Source: Clostridiales bacterium (lineage in GTDB: Bacteria > Bacillota > Clostridia > Christensenellales > Aristaeellaceae). Taken from it: a DNA stretch of 64,000 nucleotides. Location: contig CP069419.1 in NCBI GenBank assembly GCA_017569285.1, positions 1,798,001-1,862,000 on the forward strand, read 5' to 3'. The notes beneath the pieces are model-generated. The model did no database searches. It saw nothing but the letters and a program-made list of their open reading frames with translations, and was not told the origin of the DNA. Positions 17,373 to 26,618 of the stretch are shown here, one piece after another; within the stretch, counting starts at the first letter, position 1, and each line of letters begins with the position of its first letter. The position numbers were made by a program, and so were the translations under genes.

Positions 17373-19646
17373 TCATCCATTCTGCGAATGGATCGACTGA
17401 TCTGCCACACGGTATTGGCCGGGCGTAATGCCTTCCGCCTTTTTGAACGTGCGGATCAGCGTATTCTGGTTTTCGATTCCGACCCGCAGGCCGATTTCCC
17501 GCAGCGTCAGGTCGGTGGTCCGGAGCAGGCGTTTGGCTTCCTCCATCCGGATATCCGTCAGGTACTTCAGGAAGCTGGTTCCGCCCACCTTCCGGAAAAT
17601 GAGGCCGATATAGCTCGGGGACATTTCCAGCGCTTCGCTTGCGCTGTCCAGGGAGATATCCCGCATAAACCCGTTCCGGATATATTCGGTCAGCCGGGCG
17701 TAGTGCTTCTCTTCCTGGCTGCTGACGTCCATGTTCATGCAGCCGGCCAGTTCCGTCACCACCCGGCACAGGCGGTCTTCCGCGTCCGGCGCGGCGGGCA
17801 TCCGGTCCGGCTGGAAACCGCATTCCAGGAGGATCTCTTCCATCCGGTCTTCCATATTGGCCTGGCGGGCGGCCCGGCGGACCGTAAACAGGAGCGCCCG
17901 GACCAGCTCCGTCCGGGGAATGGCGCTGCCCTCTTCCGGGGAACAGAGCATGCTGACCAGCGCGGAGGCTTCCTTTCCCCGCCCGCTCAGGATCTGGTTG
18001 ATCAGCTGCTGTTCTGCGGTCAGCGTATATTCCGTGTTCGGGATATCCGGGATTTCCTCGGCAAAGGAGATGTCCCGGTTCTTTTCCTCCCCGCTGCGCA
18101 ACGCGAGCATTGCGTCCACCAGGGAGTCCGATACGCGGTCCTTTTCATAGGCGCGCCCGACGCCGATTGCGCAGGCGGTTCCGCCGAAAATCTCCTCCCG
18201 GCAGGTCTGCAGGTACTGGTAGATCCCTTCCGGCGCGGGGTGCCGGGAATCGATGTTGAACAGGATCAGGATCCGGCCGTCCGTGCGGCGGGCACACCAT
18301 ATTTTCATGGGGCCCCGGTCCTCGGCGGCAGCCAGCTCTTCCATGCGGTCGGCTGTGTTCATGCCGCTGTTCATTTCCAGGCGTTCCAGGTCCCGCGGGG
18401 ACATTTCCGCCACCGCGGCCTGGACCCGGTCGTAGGGGAGGTCCACGCCGGCTTTTCCGAGGGTGTCAGCTGTGCTGCCCCGCAGGCGGCCTTCCATCCA
18501 GTCGTTCAGCAGCCGGTTTTTCAGCAGGCGGTTTACTTCCCGGTTGGACAGCGTCAGCTCATGGTTCTCCGCGGTGATGGTGTGGATCGCGTCATCCAGG
18601 ATTTTGTATTCGTTCCCGCGCGTTTCCTCGGGCAGGCTGTGGCACATCTGCCGGACGTTGCCGATCAGCCGTTCCAGCGGGGCATACAGGCGCTTGCTGG
18701 CCAGCACCGCGCCCAGCAGGCCGATCACCATGCAGGAGCCCATCACGAGCATCACCACGTCGCGCAGCCGGAGGCTGGGCTTCAGCAATTCGCTGTAAGG
18801 AATGACTGCCATGCAGAACAGCCCGTCCGAGGCGGTTTCCAGGCCCAGCACGCCGTATTCACTGCCGCCGATCCGGATCCGGTTCTGCTTTTCCCGCATA
18901 TATTCCCGGCAGGCTTCCCCGGAATCCGGGGTGTCCGCCGCCAGTACAGGATTGCCTTCCGCGTCCGTCAGCAGCAGCGTGCCGGCGTCGCTTTCCGGCA
19001 GGCAGGCGGCCAGCTTGTCCGCGTTCAGGTGAAAAAAGGCGTAGCTTTCCCCGGCCTGCGTATTCAGCGGCAGGCTGCTCACGAAGGCCAGCACCGGTTC
19101 GGTGCTCAGGATCCGGCTCACGGTGCCGCGGCCCGCATAGCGGCTCAGCGCCACGGAGCCCGGGATGGAGCGCTTTTCCTCCATATCCTGCCGGGTGATG
19201 CCGTCAATCCGGGCGTAATAGTCCGCGGAATGGTAGCTGCTTTCCCCGGTAATGATGATATCCAGCCCTTCCGCATAGATGCCGATATCGGCCATCGTAT
19301 TGCTGAAGGCTTTCATCTGCTGCAGTTTTTCAATGATATTGCGCTTCGCCAGGATGTCGGTCGGCGTTTCCTCGGCCAGGTGCAGGTACCGCTGGACTCC
19401 GTTGTCGTTGCCCAGCTGCCAGGAGAAGGTCCGGACCTGTTCGATTTCCCGGTTGACCGCGGAGCAGGCGCTCCGGACCAGGGCTTCCTGCTGCTGCCAG
19501 GTATCGCGGATCACCTGGTCGGAAGTCCGGTCATAGAGGATCCAGCCGGTCAGGAGGGTCGCCAGCAGGGTAAAGAGCAGCAGTAAAACAACCATCTGCA
19601 GCTTTACCCTGCGATGATGTGTTTTTTTCCCTTTCCTGCGCTCCAT
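17373..19646 (-). CDS. Membrane-bound AraC-family regulator with extracellular sensor domain
   Basis: The protein has 757 residues. A basic N-terminus is followed by a membrane helix (about 17-39), a long extracytoplasmic sensor region (Cache-like by position), a second helix (about 292-315) and a cytoplasmic linker. The C-terminal AraC DNA-binding domain lies at about 655-750, with two helix-turn-helix units (SLDSASEALEMSPSYIG and LTLREIGLRVGIENQNTLIR). Such proteins sense extracellular sugars or signals without a separate histidine kinase. It sits directly upstream of the LplB/LplC/binding-protein genes, its likely targets. AAGGATC precedes the ATG. Confidence 0.9.
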   Translation of the reverse strand: MERRKGKKTHHRRVKLQMVVLLLLFTLLATLLTGWILYDRTSDQVIRDTWQQQEALVRSACSAVNREIEQVRTFSWQLGNDNGVQRYLHLAEETPTDILAKRNIIEKLQQMKAFSNTMADIGIYAEGLDIIITGESSYHSADYYARIDGITRQDMEEKRSIPGSVALSRYAGRGTVSRILSTEPVLAFVSSLPLNTQAGESYAFFHLNADKLAACLPESDAGTLLLTDAEGNPVLAADTPDSGEACREYMREKQNRIRIGGSEYGVLGLETASDGLFCMAVIPYSELLKPSLRLRDVVMLVMGSCMVIGLLGAVLASKRLYAPLERLIGNVRQMCHSLPEETRGNEYKILDDAIHTITAENHELTLSNREVNRLLKNRLLNDWMEGRLRGSTADTLGKAGVDLPYDRVQAAVAEMSPRDLERLEMNSGMNTADRMEELAAAEDRGPMKIWCARRTDGRILILFNIDSRHPAPEGIYQYLQTCREEIFGGTACAIGVGRAYEKDRVSDSLVDAMLALRSGEEKNRDISFAEEIPDIPNTEYTLTAEQQLINQILSGRGKEASALVSMLCSPEEGSAIPRTELVRALLFTVRRAARQANMEDRMEEILLECGFQPDRMPAAPDAEDRLCRVVTELAGCMNMDVSSQEEKHYARLTEYIRNGFMRDISLDSASEALEMSPSYIGLIFRKVGGTSFLKYLTDIRMEEAKRLLRTTDLTLREIGLRVGIENQNTLIRTFKKAEGITPGQYRVADQSIHSQNG

Positions 19647-19712
19647 ATCGATCCTTCTGCCTTATTTCAGTTTGATAAGAGTATATCATTTCCTTGCGAA
19701 TAATGCATCCCA

Positions 19713-19744
19713 TAAAAAACCGGGTTCCCGTTTCCGGGAACCCG
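19713..19744 (-). terminator. Terminator of the sigma/anti-sigma operon
   Basis: A perfect 10-bp stem (CGGGTTCCCG / CGGGAACCCG) with a 4-nt loop. On the minus strand it is followed by six T, 20 bases after the anti-sigma stop. Confidence 0.9.
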
Positions 19745-19763
19745 ATATATAAATGACTGCCTG

Positions 19764-20549
19764 TTATGGATTTTCGCGGATGACCCGGCGGAAGCTTTCG
19801 ATCAGGCGCTGGGTTTCATCCCAGGTCATATTCTGGGTATTCAGCGTAATCCATCTGTCGTCTGTTGCCCAGTTGGCTTCAATCGTTGAAGGATTCTGCT
19901 TTTCGATGACATGCACAACGTAGCCGTTGATTTCGACTTCCCTGACTTCACCATTATTGGTGAATGCACCGACTCCTTCAGAGGATTCAGTAATGGAGAA
20001 GGACCTTTCGTTTTCGCCGGTGTATTCGATGAATGCCATATCGGGGTCAGGAAGTTCAGCTGTAATGGTGAAATTATCCGGAATGGCGGTGGGGAAGTAT
20101 ATGCCCAGCCAGCTTTCCGGAACGTCAAATGCGGCTTCTGAATCCTTCATGAAGCTCATATTGATGACGTTGTTTTCGGCATCCTCAGTAATGAACAGCC
20201 TGTAAACGGCGGAGCGGAAGGTGCTGTTGGTGGCAACGGCAAATCCGGCGCCGATCATGATGAGAACCGCCAAACAAGCGGCAACCCGGCTGAAATTGAC
20301 CAGGACGGACTTCACGGTCCGGTTCCGGCGTTCTTTCTTTTTCCGGTTATTGATCTCATCCATTCCGGCCAGCGCCTGGGACCAGATCCGGTCCAGCCGG
20401 CTCTCTTCCTCAGGCGTTACCGGCTCCCGGCTCAGCTTCAGGATTTCTTCCGTTTCCCGCATACGTTCCCGCTTAACGGCCAGCCGGATCAGGTCGTCCA
20501 TATATTCGTCTTCCAGACCGTGCAGTGTGGTATCCTGATTAAGATTCAT
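19764..20549 (-). CDS. Putative anti-sigma factor with DUF4367-like exported domain
   Basis: The protein has 261 residues: a cytoplasmic N-terminal half with charged helices (about 1-80), one membrane helix (about 86-107), and an exported C-terminal domain ending TWDETQRLIESFRR. That end resembles DUF4367. Start ATG at 20549 has AAGGAG 8 bases upstream; the gene overlaps the end of the sigma factor gene by 11 bases, indicating translational coupling. The pairing with an ECF sigma gene is the usual sigma/anti-sigma layout. The anti-sigma role is inferred from this and from topology; no zinc-type ZAS motif is visible. Confidence 0.75.
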   Translation of the reverse strand: MNLNQDTTLHGLEDEYMDDLIRLAVKRERMRETEEILKLSREPVTPEEESRLDRIWSQALAGMDEINNRKKKERRNRTVKSVLVNFSRVAACLAVLIMIGAGFAVATNSTFRSAVYRLFITEDAENNVINMSFMKDSEAAFDVPESWLGIYFPTAIPDNFTITAELPDPDMAFIEYTGENERSFSITESSEGVGAFTNNGEVREVEINGYVVHVIEKQNPSTIEANWATDDRWITLNTQNMTWDETQRLIESFRRVIRENP

Positions 20550-21102
20550 GCACGTATCTCCTTTCGGCGCGTTCCCTGATGTGCTCCCTGGCACGGTTGA
20601 TATACCGGTATACACTGTTGGTGGAAACATTCAGAATCTGTGCAATCTCCTCATTGTCCAGCCCGTCCTCAAATTTCAGGAAGATCACTTCCCGTTCCTT
20701 TTCGGGCAGGTCCCGGACCACGTCGCGGACCATGTCCAGGTCGTCCCGGCACAGGACCAGGACTTCCACATTGGATTCATCCGCCATGTTCTCCTTCACG
20801 CTGTCGGACACATGCAGGAAATGCAGGTTCGTCTGCTTGGTTTTCCGCATGTGATTGAACGCGGTATTCCGGACCGTCCGGATAATGTAATACCGCAGGG
20901 CATTCTCATCGATGGAACGTAGGGTGTCCATTTTCTGGAACAGCGCGACCAGGCTGTCCGAAACCACGTCGTCAGCATCCTGGCGGGAGGGGAGGTAGTA
21001 TTCCGCGGTCACCATCATCAGCTTCCGGTGCTCGATATAAAAGTTGTGAAACCATTCCCGGTCGGATTCATCCGGTACGACGAAAACCACTAAAGAAATC
21101 AT
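20539..21102 (-). CDS. ECF-type RNA polymerase sigma factor
   Basis: The protein has 187 residues with a sigma-70 region 2 (about 20-90; DADDVVSDSLVALFQKMD and RYYIIRTVRNTAFNHMRK) and a region 4 (about 128-180; LPEKEREVIFLKFEDGLDNEEIAQILNVSTNSVYRYINRAR) that reads the -35 element. Regions 1 and 3 are missing, as in ECF sigmas. ATG with GAGAGGGAAC upstream. The downstream membrane protein probably sequesters it until an envelope signal arrives. The regulon is unknown. Confidence 0.93.
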   Translation of the reverse strand: MISLVVFVVPDESDREWFHNFYIEHRKLMMVTAEYYLPSRQDADDVVSDSLVALFQKMDTLRSIDENALRYYIIRTVRNTAFNHMRKTKQTNLHFLHVSDSVKENMADESNVEVLVLCRDDLDMVRDVVRDLPEKEREVIFLKFEDGLDNEEIAQILNVSTNSVYRYINRAREHIRERAERRYVHES

Positions 21103-21155
21103 CGCCAGTTCCCTCTCTTTGAACAGGATATTTGTATATACCGATGGATGGTCCG

Positions 21156-21185
21156 CTTATACGCACAAATCATCATCTTGGACAA
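21156..21185 (-). promoter_or_regulatory. Possible promoter of the sigma/anti-sigma operon
   Basis: On the minus strand, TTGTCC (21180-21185), an 18-bp spacer and TATAAG (21156-21161). This is a moderate match only; an ECF-type autoregulated promoter could also exist here. Confidence 0.35.
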
Positions 21186-21297
21186 ACATCATATCACAAA
21201 TCACAGGGGATGTCACATGCCGGGACTCGTTTTTCCCGCAAACGATTCAATTTCTATGTTCTGGATCTGTTTGCAGCAGCTTCACCGAGCTCGAACT

Positions 21298-21654
21298 TTA
21301 CTTGCTTGCAGTGACGGTCAGCCGGTCCACCTGGACACCGTTGCGGTATACCGTCAGGACCGCGGTAGCCCGGAATTCCGTAGCGCCGCTGGTAGAGCCT
21401 GTCGCGGTAGCCGTTTTCGTTCCGCTGCCGGAGGCAGCGTACTGCCATACGCCGTCCACTTTCTTCTGGACGGAGATTGTCGTGGTGGAGGTGCAGCCGG
21501 CATCGACCGTTGCGGCACAGGTACCTTTCACGGTTCCGCCGGAGACGGTGATGGTGGCCCGGATACCGTTGGCCAGGGCGGGCACTGCGGACAGGACAAA
21601 GAGCAGGACACAGATAACCAGGCAGAGTACTTTGGATCGGGACATGGGCTTCAT
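21298..21654 (-). CDS. Small secreted protein of unknown function
   Basis: The 118-residue product has a signal peptide (LCLVICVLLFVLSAVPALA) and a mature part of about 90 residues rich in Thr, Ser, Gly and Val with alternating beta-strand pattern. It suggests a single Ig-like or all-beta domain; there is no anchor motif. Two in-frame ATGs (21654 and 21645) follow an AAAGGAG site; the second is better spaced. The longer frame upstream is non-coding AT-rich DNA. The gene lies upstream of the ECF sigma operon in the same direction, about 195 bases away, and might belong to its regulon. Confidence 0.65.
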   Translation of the reverse strand: MKPMSRSKVLCLVICVLLFVLSAVPALANGIRATITVSGGTVKGTCAATVDAGCTSTTTISVQKKVDGVWQYAASGSGTKTATATGSTSGATEFRATAVLTVYRNGVQVDRLTVTASK

Positions 21655-21816
21655 TTCTCCTTTATTCTGGATTGTTCTCCGGCAGGCAGCAGGAGTTTGT
21701 AGGGCTGTCTGTCGGCCAACCCATATATATAAACACAAAACCGGCCAAAAGTGGACAGCCTTTTTGGCTTTTTTGAAAATTTTCCTATATTTTTTTTCAA
21801 AAACGGGTAGATCAAT

Positions 21817-21848
21817 AGAAAAACCCGCAAAACAGCAAGCTTTGCGGG
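21817..21848 (-). terminator. Terminator of the recJ-relA-dtd-MBL-hemZ operon
   Basis: CCCGCAAA / TTTGCGGG stem. On the minus strand it is followed by TTTTTC, about 18 bases after the hemZ stop. Confidence 0.85.
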
Positions 21849-21865
21849 AGAAAAAAATGATCAGT

Positions 21866-23305
21866 TTATGCTTCCGGGAAGATTTCCCGTTTGCGCTCGA
21901 GCATCTCATCCGTGCGGCGGATGTATTCCTCAATGTTGCTGACGTTCGGCGCGCGGGTGATGTGGCCTTCCTCCGGCCAGATCCGCTTGGAGATTCCGCC
22001 GGCGCCCATGGCGAGGACGTGGGAGGTTTCCTCCATCATGTCCACATTGTACAGGCAGGCATGTCCGGGCAGGGCATAGCCGGTATTTTCCAGGTTGCCG
22101 GCCATGTATTTCTGCCGGTACATATAGTAGGGAACGAGGCCCAGCGAGCGGGCAGTCTCCATGCCCATGGCGACCATGCGGGCGGTCATTTCCCCGTCCG
22201 GCAGGGGCGCGTTTTCAAGGCTCATGCGGGAGGAACGTTTGATGGCCAGGGTATGCACAGTCAGGCTTTCCGGCCGCAGGGCGCGGGCCGCCTCCATCGT
22301 GCGGGCAAAGTCCTCCTCGTTTTCCCCGGGAAGCCCGGCGATGACGTCCATGTTGATATGCGGGATGCCTTCCTCCCGGGCCAGCCGGTATGCGTCCACC
22401 ACCTGCGCGGCGGTATGCGCCCGGCCGATCACGCGGAGCGTCCGGTCGTTCATCGTCTGGGGATTGATGGAGATCCGGCTGACGCCGGCGTCCAGGACGG
22501 CGCGCAGCTTTTCCCGGGTAATGGTGTCCGGCCGTCCGGCTTCCACCGTGTATTCCAGCGCACCGGGGAAGCATTCCGCGATCAGCGCCATCAGACGGCG
22601 GAAATCATCCTCCGGCAGGGCGGTCGGCGTGCCGCCGCCCACATACAGGGCGCGCAGCGTCCGCCCGCTGCGGCGGAGGATCTGCGCACAGCCGCGGATT
22701 TCCTTTTCCAGCGCGTCCATATACGGCGGGACGAGGCGCCCGTTCCCGATCTCCCCGGAGGAGAAGGAGCAGTAAGCGCAGCGCGTGGTGCAGAAGGGGA
22801 TGCCGATGTATACGTCGATCCACCGGTCCCCGGGCACGGGAAGCTTCCGCTGGGTCAGCGCGATCTCCGCCAGCAGCTCCGCCTTCGGGCGGAGGACGTC
22901 AAAGCGCTCCACCATCCGGTTGATGGCTTCTTCCGGCGTGAGGCCTTCCGCCAGGGCTTCGAGCATCAGGTGGGTCGGGCGGACGCCGGTCATGCTGCCC
23001 CATGGGGGATGGATGCCGGTGGTTTTGCGGCACAGGTCGTACAGCGTCTGCTTGCACAGCCGGCGCGCAGCCCGGCGGCGGTGCAGCGCCTGCACCCGCG
23101 GATCCGGGTCGGAGGGGATTTCCGTTTCCCCAGTGGCGGAATCCGTGCCGTCCGTGAAGGTGACAATATACTTTTCGGGGGTTTCCGTTGTGCTCATCCG
23201 GTAGCGGACCGGTTCGTCCCACACGCTTTCGGGCAAGCCAAAAAGCCGGGTGACGTTCATCAGCTCCGGCCGGATGGTTTCGAGGGCGGAGGTCAGTTCA
23301 GGCAT
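21866..23305 (-). CDS. hemZ: Coproporphyrinogen III dehydrogenase-like radical SAM protein HemZ
   Basis: The protein has 479 residues. The radical SAM cluster motif CTTRCAYCSF (about 170-180) is in the form CxxxCxYC. Downstream GGGTPTALP and the INPQTMNDRTLRVIGR segment match the HemN/HemW/HemZ family. The N-terminal extension of about 160 residues with PPWGSMTGVRPTHLM is characteristic of HemZ in Bacillota rather than HemW. The biochemical role of HemZ is less certain than that of HemN. It is the last gene of a leftward operon, 18 bases after the MBL hydrolase gene. Confidence 0.88.
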   Translation of the reverse strand: MPELTSALETIRPELMNVTRLFGLPESVWDEPVRYRMSTTETPEKYIVTFTDGTDSATGETEIPSDPDPRVQALHRRRAARRLCKQTLYDLCRKTTGIHPPWGSMTGVRPTHLMLEALAEGLTPEEAINRMVERFDVLRPKAELLAEIALTQRKLPVPGDRWIDVYIGIPFCTTRCAYCSFSSGEIGNGRLVPPYMDALEKEIRGCAQILRRSGRTLRALYVGGGTPTALPEDDFRRLMALIAECFPGALEYTVEAGRPDTITREKLRAVLDAGVSRISINPQTMNDRTLRVIGRAHTAAQVVDAYRLAREEGIPHINMDVIAGLPGENEEDFARTMEAARALRPESLTVHTLAIKRSSRMSLENAPLPDGEMTARMVAMGMETARSLGLVPYYMYRQKYMAGNLENTGYALPGHACLYNVDMMEETSHVLAMGAGGISKRIWPEEGHITRAPNVSNIEEYIRRTDEMLERKREIFPEA

Positions 23306-23323
23306 ACGGGAAACTCCTATAAT

Positions 23324-23896
23324 TTACGCGTCATGGCCCGGGTGGAAGGGAATCTGCTGGTCCCTTACCATGGGAATCAGGCGGCGGAGGGACGCAAACA
23401 GCGCGTGCTCATCCCCGCCGGGGAAATCGGTGCGGCCCCAGCCGTGCTCAAACATCGTGTCCCCGGTAAACAGGTGGCCTTCAATGAGGAAGCAGACCCC
23501 GCCGGGGGTGTGCCCCGGGGTGTGCAGCACCCGGATGCCGAGTCCGGCTTCGGTCAGCTCCTGCCCTTCGCGCAGCAGGTCGGTGGGCTTCGGCGCCGTC
23601 ACAGCCGGACCGCCGAACAGCAGGGAGACGTTGCGCTCCGGATCGCTGAGCAGCGGCGCGTCCAGCTCATGGACCATCAGGCGGGTGCCCTCGTCCATCA
23701 GCGCGCCGGCGACGGCGATGTGGTCAAAATGGCCGTGGGTCAGCAAAATGGCGGCAATCCTTTTGCCGCCGGCCGCCTTCCGGATGCGTTCCGCCTCATC
23801 GCCGGGATCGATGACGATGCAGTCGTCCCGGTCCTCTTTGGAGAGGACGTAGCAGCAGGTGGCGACCCTGCCCACGGTCAGTTCCTTGATGATCAT
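23324..23896 (-). CDS. MBL-fold metallo-hydrolase (glyoxalase II-like)
   Basis: The zinc motif THGHFDH is present, together with a later HTPGHTPG and GDTMFEHGWGRTDFPGG, as in YcbL-like/hydroxyacylglutathione hydrolase-like proteins. ATG at 23896 gives 190 residues; a GTG at 23917 lacks a ribosome binding site and increases the overlap with dtd. The protein ends at PGHDA, directly after the last metal-binding His, so it is about 10-15 residues shorter at the C-terminus than usual. The small-thioester or related ester substrate is not deducible. Confidence 0.88.
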   Translation of the reverse strand: MIIKELTVGRVATCCYVLSKEDRDDCIVIDPGDEAERIRKAAGGKRIAAILLTHGHFDHIAVAGALMDEGTRLMVHELDAPLLSDPERNVSLLFGGPAVTAPKPTDLLREGQELTEAGLGIRVLHTPGHTPGGVCFLIEGHLFTGDTMFEHGWGRTDFPGGDEHALFASLRRLIPMVRDQQIPFHPGHDA

Positions 23897-23900
23897 ATGC

Positions 23901-24350
23901 TCAGAATGCCTTTTCACTGTCGATGAGGATGGTGACGGGGCCGTCGTTGACGAGGGAGACCTTCATCTCCGTCCGGAACCGGCCGGTTTCCACATGGATG
24001 CCTTTGGCGCGCCATGCGGCGACCAGGCGCTCGTACAGGGCGTTGGCCTCATCCGGCTTCGCGGCGCGGATGTAGGAGGGCCGGCGGCCGCCCCGGGTGT
24101 CGCCGTACAGCGTGAACTGGGAAACGGCGAGGATGCTGCCGCCCACGTCGATCACGGAGCGGTTCATCACGCCGTTTTCATCGTCGAATATCCGCAGGTT
24201 TGGAACCTTGTCCGCCATGTACTTCAGGTCTGTGTCGGTGTCCTCCGTGGACACGCCGATCAGCACCATCAGCCCCGGTCCGACCGCGCCGACGGTTTCC
24301 CCGTTCACGGTCACAGAGGCTTCGGTTACCCGCTGGACAACACAACGCAT
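23901..24350 (-). CDS. dtd: D-aminoacyl-tRNA deacylase
   Basis: Dtd hydrolyses D-amino acids (and glycine mischarged on tRNA-Ala) from tRNA. It has 149 residues with the two conserved motifs SQFTLYGD (about 78-85) and NDGPVT near the C-terminus; the latter supplies the cross-subunit Gly-cisPro. The usual N(S)GPVT is replaced by NDGPVT. It starts at ATG directly after relA (21 bases). The relA-dtd order is widely conserved in Gram-positives. Confidence 0.96.
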   Translation of the reverse strand: MRCVVQRVTEASVTVNGETVGAVGPGLMVLIGVSTEDTDTDLKYMADKVPNLRIFDDENGVMNRSVIDVGGSILAVSQFTLYGDTRGGRRPSYIRAAKPDEANALYERLVAAWRAKGIHVETGRFRTEMKVSLVNDGPVTILIDSEKAF

Positions 24351-24371
24351 GGGCAGGTTCCTTCTTTCGGT

Positions 24372-26579
24372 TTACTGGTTGGAACGGTAGACATCCAGGA
24401 TGTCGCTCTTGTTCCGCAGGGCGCTGATGACCCGGTCCATTTCCTCGCGGGAGTGGACGTCGAGCGTCAGCTTCAGGGTGGAGATCTTGGTTTTGTCGCT
24501 GGCCTGGATGGACGCGGCGCGGATGGAGACGTTGTTTTCCCCGATGGTGTTGGCGATTTCGCCCAGCAGGTTCATCCGGTCATACGCCAGGATCGTGATG
24601 TTGGTATAGAATGTGCTGCCTTCGTTCTCCATGGCCCATTCCACGGGGATGCGGCGCTCCTGCTCGCCGGCTGCGACGTTGGCGCATTCCGCCTTGTGGA
24701 TCACGACGCCGCGGCCGCGGGTGATGTACCCGACAATCTCGTCGCCCGGAACGGGGCTGCAGCACTTGGCGAAACGGACCGGGATATCCAGGTCCTCGTT
24801 GCCGGTCAGCACGATGCCGTGGTTGGCTCGGCGCTGGCTCAGCCGCTGTTCGGTGGATACGATGTCGTTGACCGATACGGGCGGCGCGGCCGTCTCCTCG
24901 CCGGCCTTCTGCTCCTCAATCAGGCGGGAGACCACGTAAACCGCGGCCATTCCGCCGTAGCCGACGGAGCCGCAGATATCGTCGAATTCCTGGAAACCGT
25001 ACTTTTTGAGCATTCCGTCATAGTATTCCGGCTTGACGATATCGCTCATATGGACGCCGCGGCGGGCGCATTCCTTTTCAATCATGCTCCGGCCGAGGGC
25101 GATGTTCTCTTCCTTCAGTGTCTTTTTCAGGAACTGGCGGATCTTCGCTTTGGCCTGGGGCGTCTTGCAGATGCGGAGCCAGTCGGTGCCCGGGCCCTTG
25201 GACGAGGCGGAGGTCATGATCTCGACCCGGTCGCCGGTGGCCAGGGTGGTGTCCAGCGGCACCATGCGCCCGTTCACGCGCGCACCGACGCACTGGTTGC
25301 CGACGGCAGAGTGGATCCGGTAGGCAAAGTCCAGCGGGGTGGCGCCTTTGGGCATGGAAATGACGTCGCCCTTGGGGGTGAAGAGGAAGACCTCTTCGGA
25401 GAACAGGTCGGTTTTCAGCGTATCCAGGAACTCGCGGGAGTCGCGGGTTTCCGTCTGCCAGTCCAGCATCTGCCGCACCCAGAACAGCTTGTGGTCCAGG
25501 TTGTCCTCGCGGGAGGAGCCTTCCTTGTAGCGCCAGTGGGCGGCGATGCCGTATTCCGCCACGCGGTGCATCTCCCAGGTCCGGATCTGCACCTCGAAGG
25601 GGAAGGGGATCTTGCGCCCGCCGACCACCGTCGTGTGCAGCGACTGGTACATGTTGGCCTTGGGCACGGAGATATAGTCCTTGAACCGGCCGGGCACCTG
25701 GTTCCACAGGGTGTGCACGATTCCCAGCACGGTGTAGCAGTCGGGAATGGTGTCCACGATGACGCGGATGGCCATCAGGTCATAGATCTGGTCAAAGGAC
25801 TTCTGCTGCAGCACCATCTTCCGGTAAATGGAATAGAAGTGCTTGGACCGGCCGTCGATATCGTAGTGGATATGCTGCTGGTCCAGCCGCTCAGACAGCT
25901 CGTCGATCACCAGGCGGATGCTCTCCTCGCGCTCGGTCCGCTTCTGGCCTACCAGGTGAACGATCCGCTGGTAGCCTTCCGGATCAATGTACTTGAGGGA
26001 AAGGTCCTCCAGCTCCTGCTTCACGGCGTAAACGCCGAGGCGGTGGGCCAGCGGGGCATAGATATCCAGCGTTTCCCGGGCAATCGCCAGGCGGCGGTCT
26101 TCGGGCTGGAAGCGGAGGGTCCGCATGTTGTGCAGCCGGTCCGCCAGTTTGATCAGCACGACGCGGATATCCCGGGACATGGCCAGGATCATCTTGCGCA
26201 GGGATTCGGCCTGGGCCTCTTCGCGGTTGGCGAAGTCCAGCCGGTTCAGTTTGGTTACGCCGTCCACCAGGTCGGCAACCTCTTCGCCGAATTCCGTGCG
26301 GATGGTTTCCAGCGTGATGCCCTCGCAATCCTCCACAGTATCATGGAGCAGGCCCGCGGCAATGGTCGGCGGGTCGATCATCAGGTCGGTGAGGATCGAT
26401 GCGACGATGCACGGGTGGGTAAAGTAAGGCTCGCCGGATTTGCGGACCTGGCCTTCATGGGCTTTTTCCGCAAACTTCCACGCCTTTTCCACCAGCTGGT
26501 ATCCTTCGCCCGGGTGGTATTTCCGGACGCGGTTGAGCATTTGCTCCAGGTTCATGGGTTCATTTTGTGCGAATGCCAT
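24372..26579 (-). CDS. relA: Bifunctional (p)ppGpp synthetase/hydrolase, RelA/SpoT family
   Basis: This is the stringent-response enzyme that makes and degrades (p)ppGpp. It has 735 residues: an HD hydrolase domain with H79-D80 in LLHDTVED (so hydrolase competent), a synthetase domain (about 240-350, including YDLMAIRVIVD), a TGS domain (about 385-450, DVISMPKGATPLDFAYRIHS), a helical/zinc-finger region with the CCSPVPGD segment, and a C-terminal ACT domain. ATG at 26579 is preceded by AAAGGAGG. It lies between recJ and dtd in one operon. Confidence 0.96.
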   Translation of the reverse strand: MAFAQNEPMNLEQMLNRVRKYHPGEGYQLVEKAWKFAEKAHEGQVRKSGEPYFTHPCIVASILTDLMIDPPTIAAGLLHDTVEDCEGITLETIRTEFGEEVADLVDGVTKLNRLDFANREEAQAESLRKMILAMSRDIRVVLIKLADRLHNMRTLRFQPEDRRLAIARETLDIYAPLAHRLGVYAVKQELEDLSLKYIDPEGYQRIVHLVGQKRTEREESIRLVIDELSERLDQQHIHYDIDGRSKHFYSIYRKMVLQQKSFDQIYDLMAIRVIVDTIPDCYTVLGIVHTLWNQVPGRFKDYISVPKANMYQSLHTTVVGGRKIPFPFEVQIRTWEMHRVAEYGIAAHWRYKEGSSREDNLDHKLFWVRQMLDWQTETRDSREFLDTLKTDLFSEEVFLFTPKGDVISMPKGATPLDFAYRIHSAVGNQCVGARVNGRMVPLDTTLATGDRVEIMTSASSKGPGTDWLRICKTPQAKAKIRQFLKKTLKEENIALGRSMIEKECARRGVHMSDIVKPEYYDGMLKKYGFQEFDDICGSVGYGGMAAVYVVSRLIEEQKAGEETAAPPVSVNDIVSTEQRLSQRRANHGIVLTGNEDLDIPVRFAKCCSPVPGDEIVGYITRGRGVVIHKAECANVAAGEQERRIPVEWAMENEGSTFYTNITILAYDRMNLLGEIANTIGENNVSIRAASIQASDKTKISTLKLTLDVHSREEMDRVISALRNKSDILDVYRSNQ

Positions 26580-26618
26580 CGTGCGAGCCTCCTTTCATCA
26601 TAAATTCGGGGAAAATAA

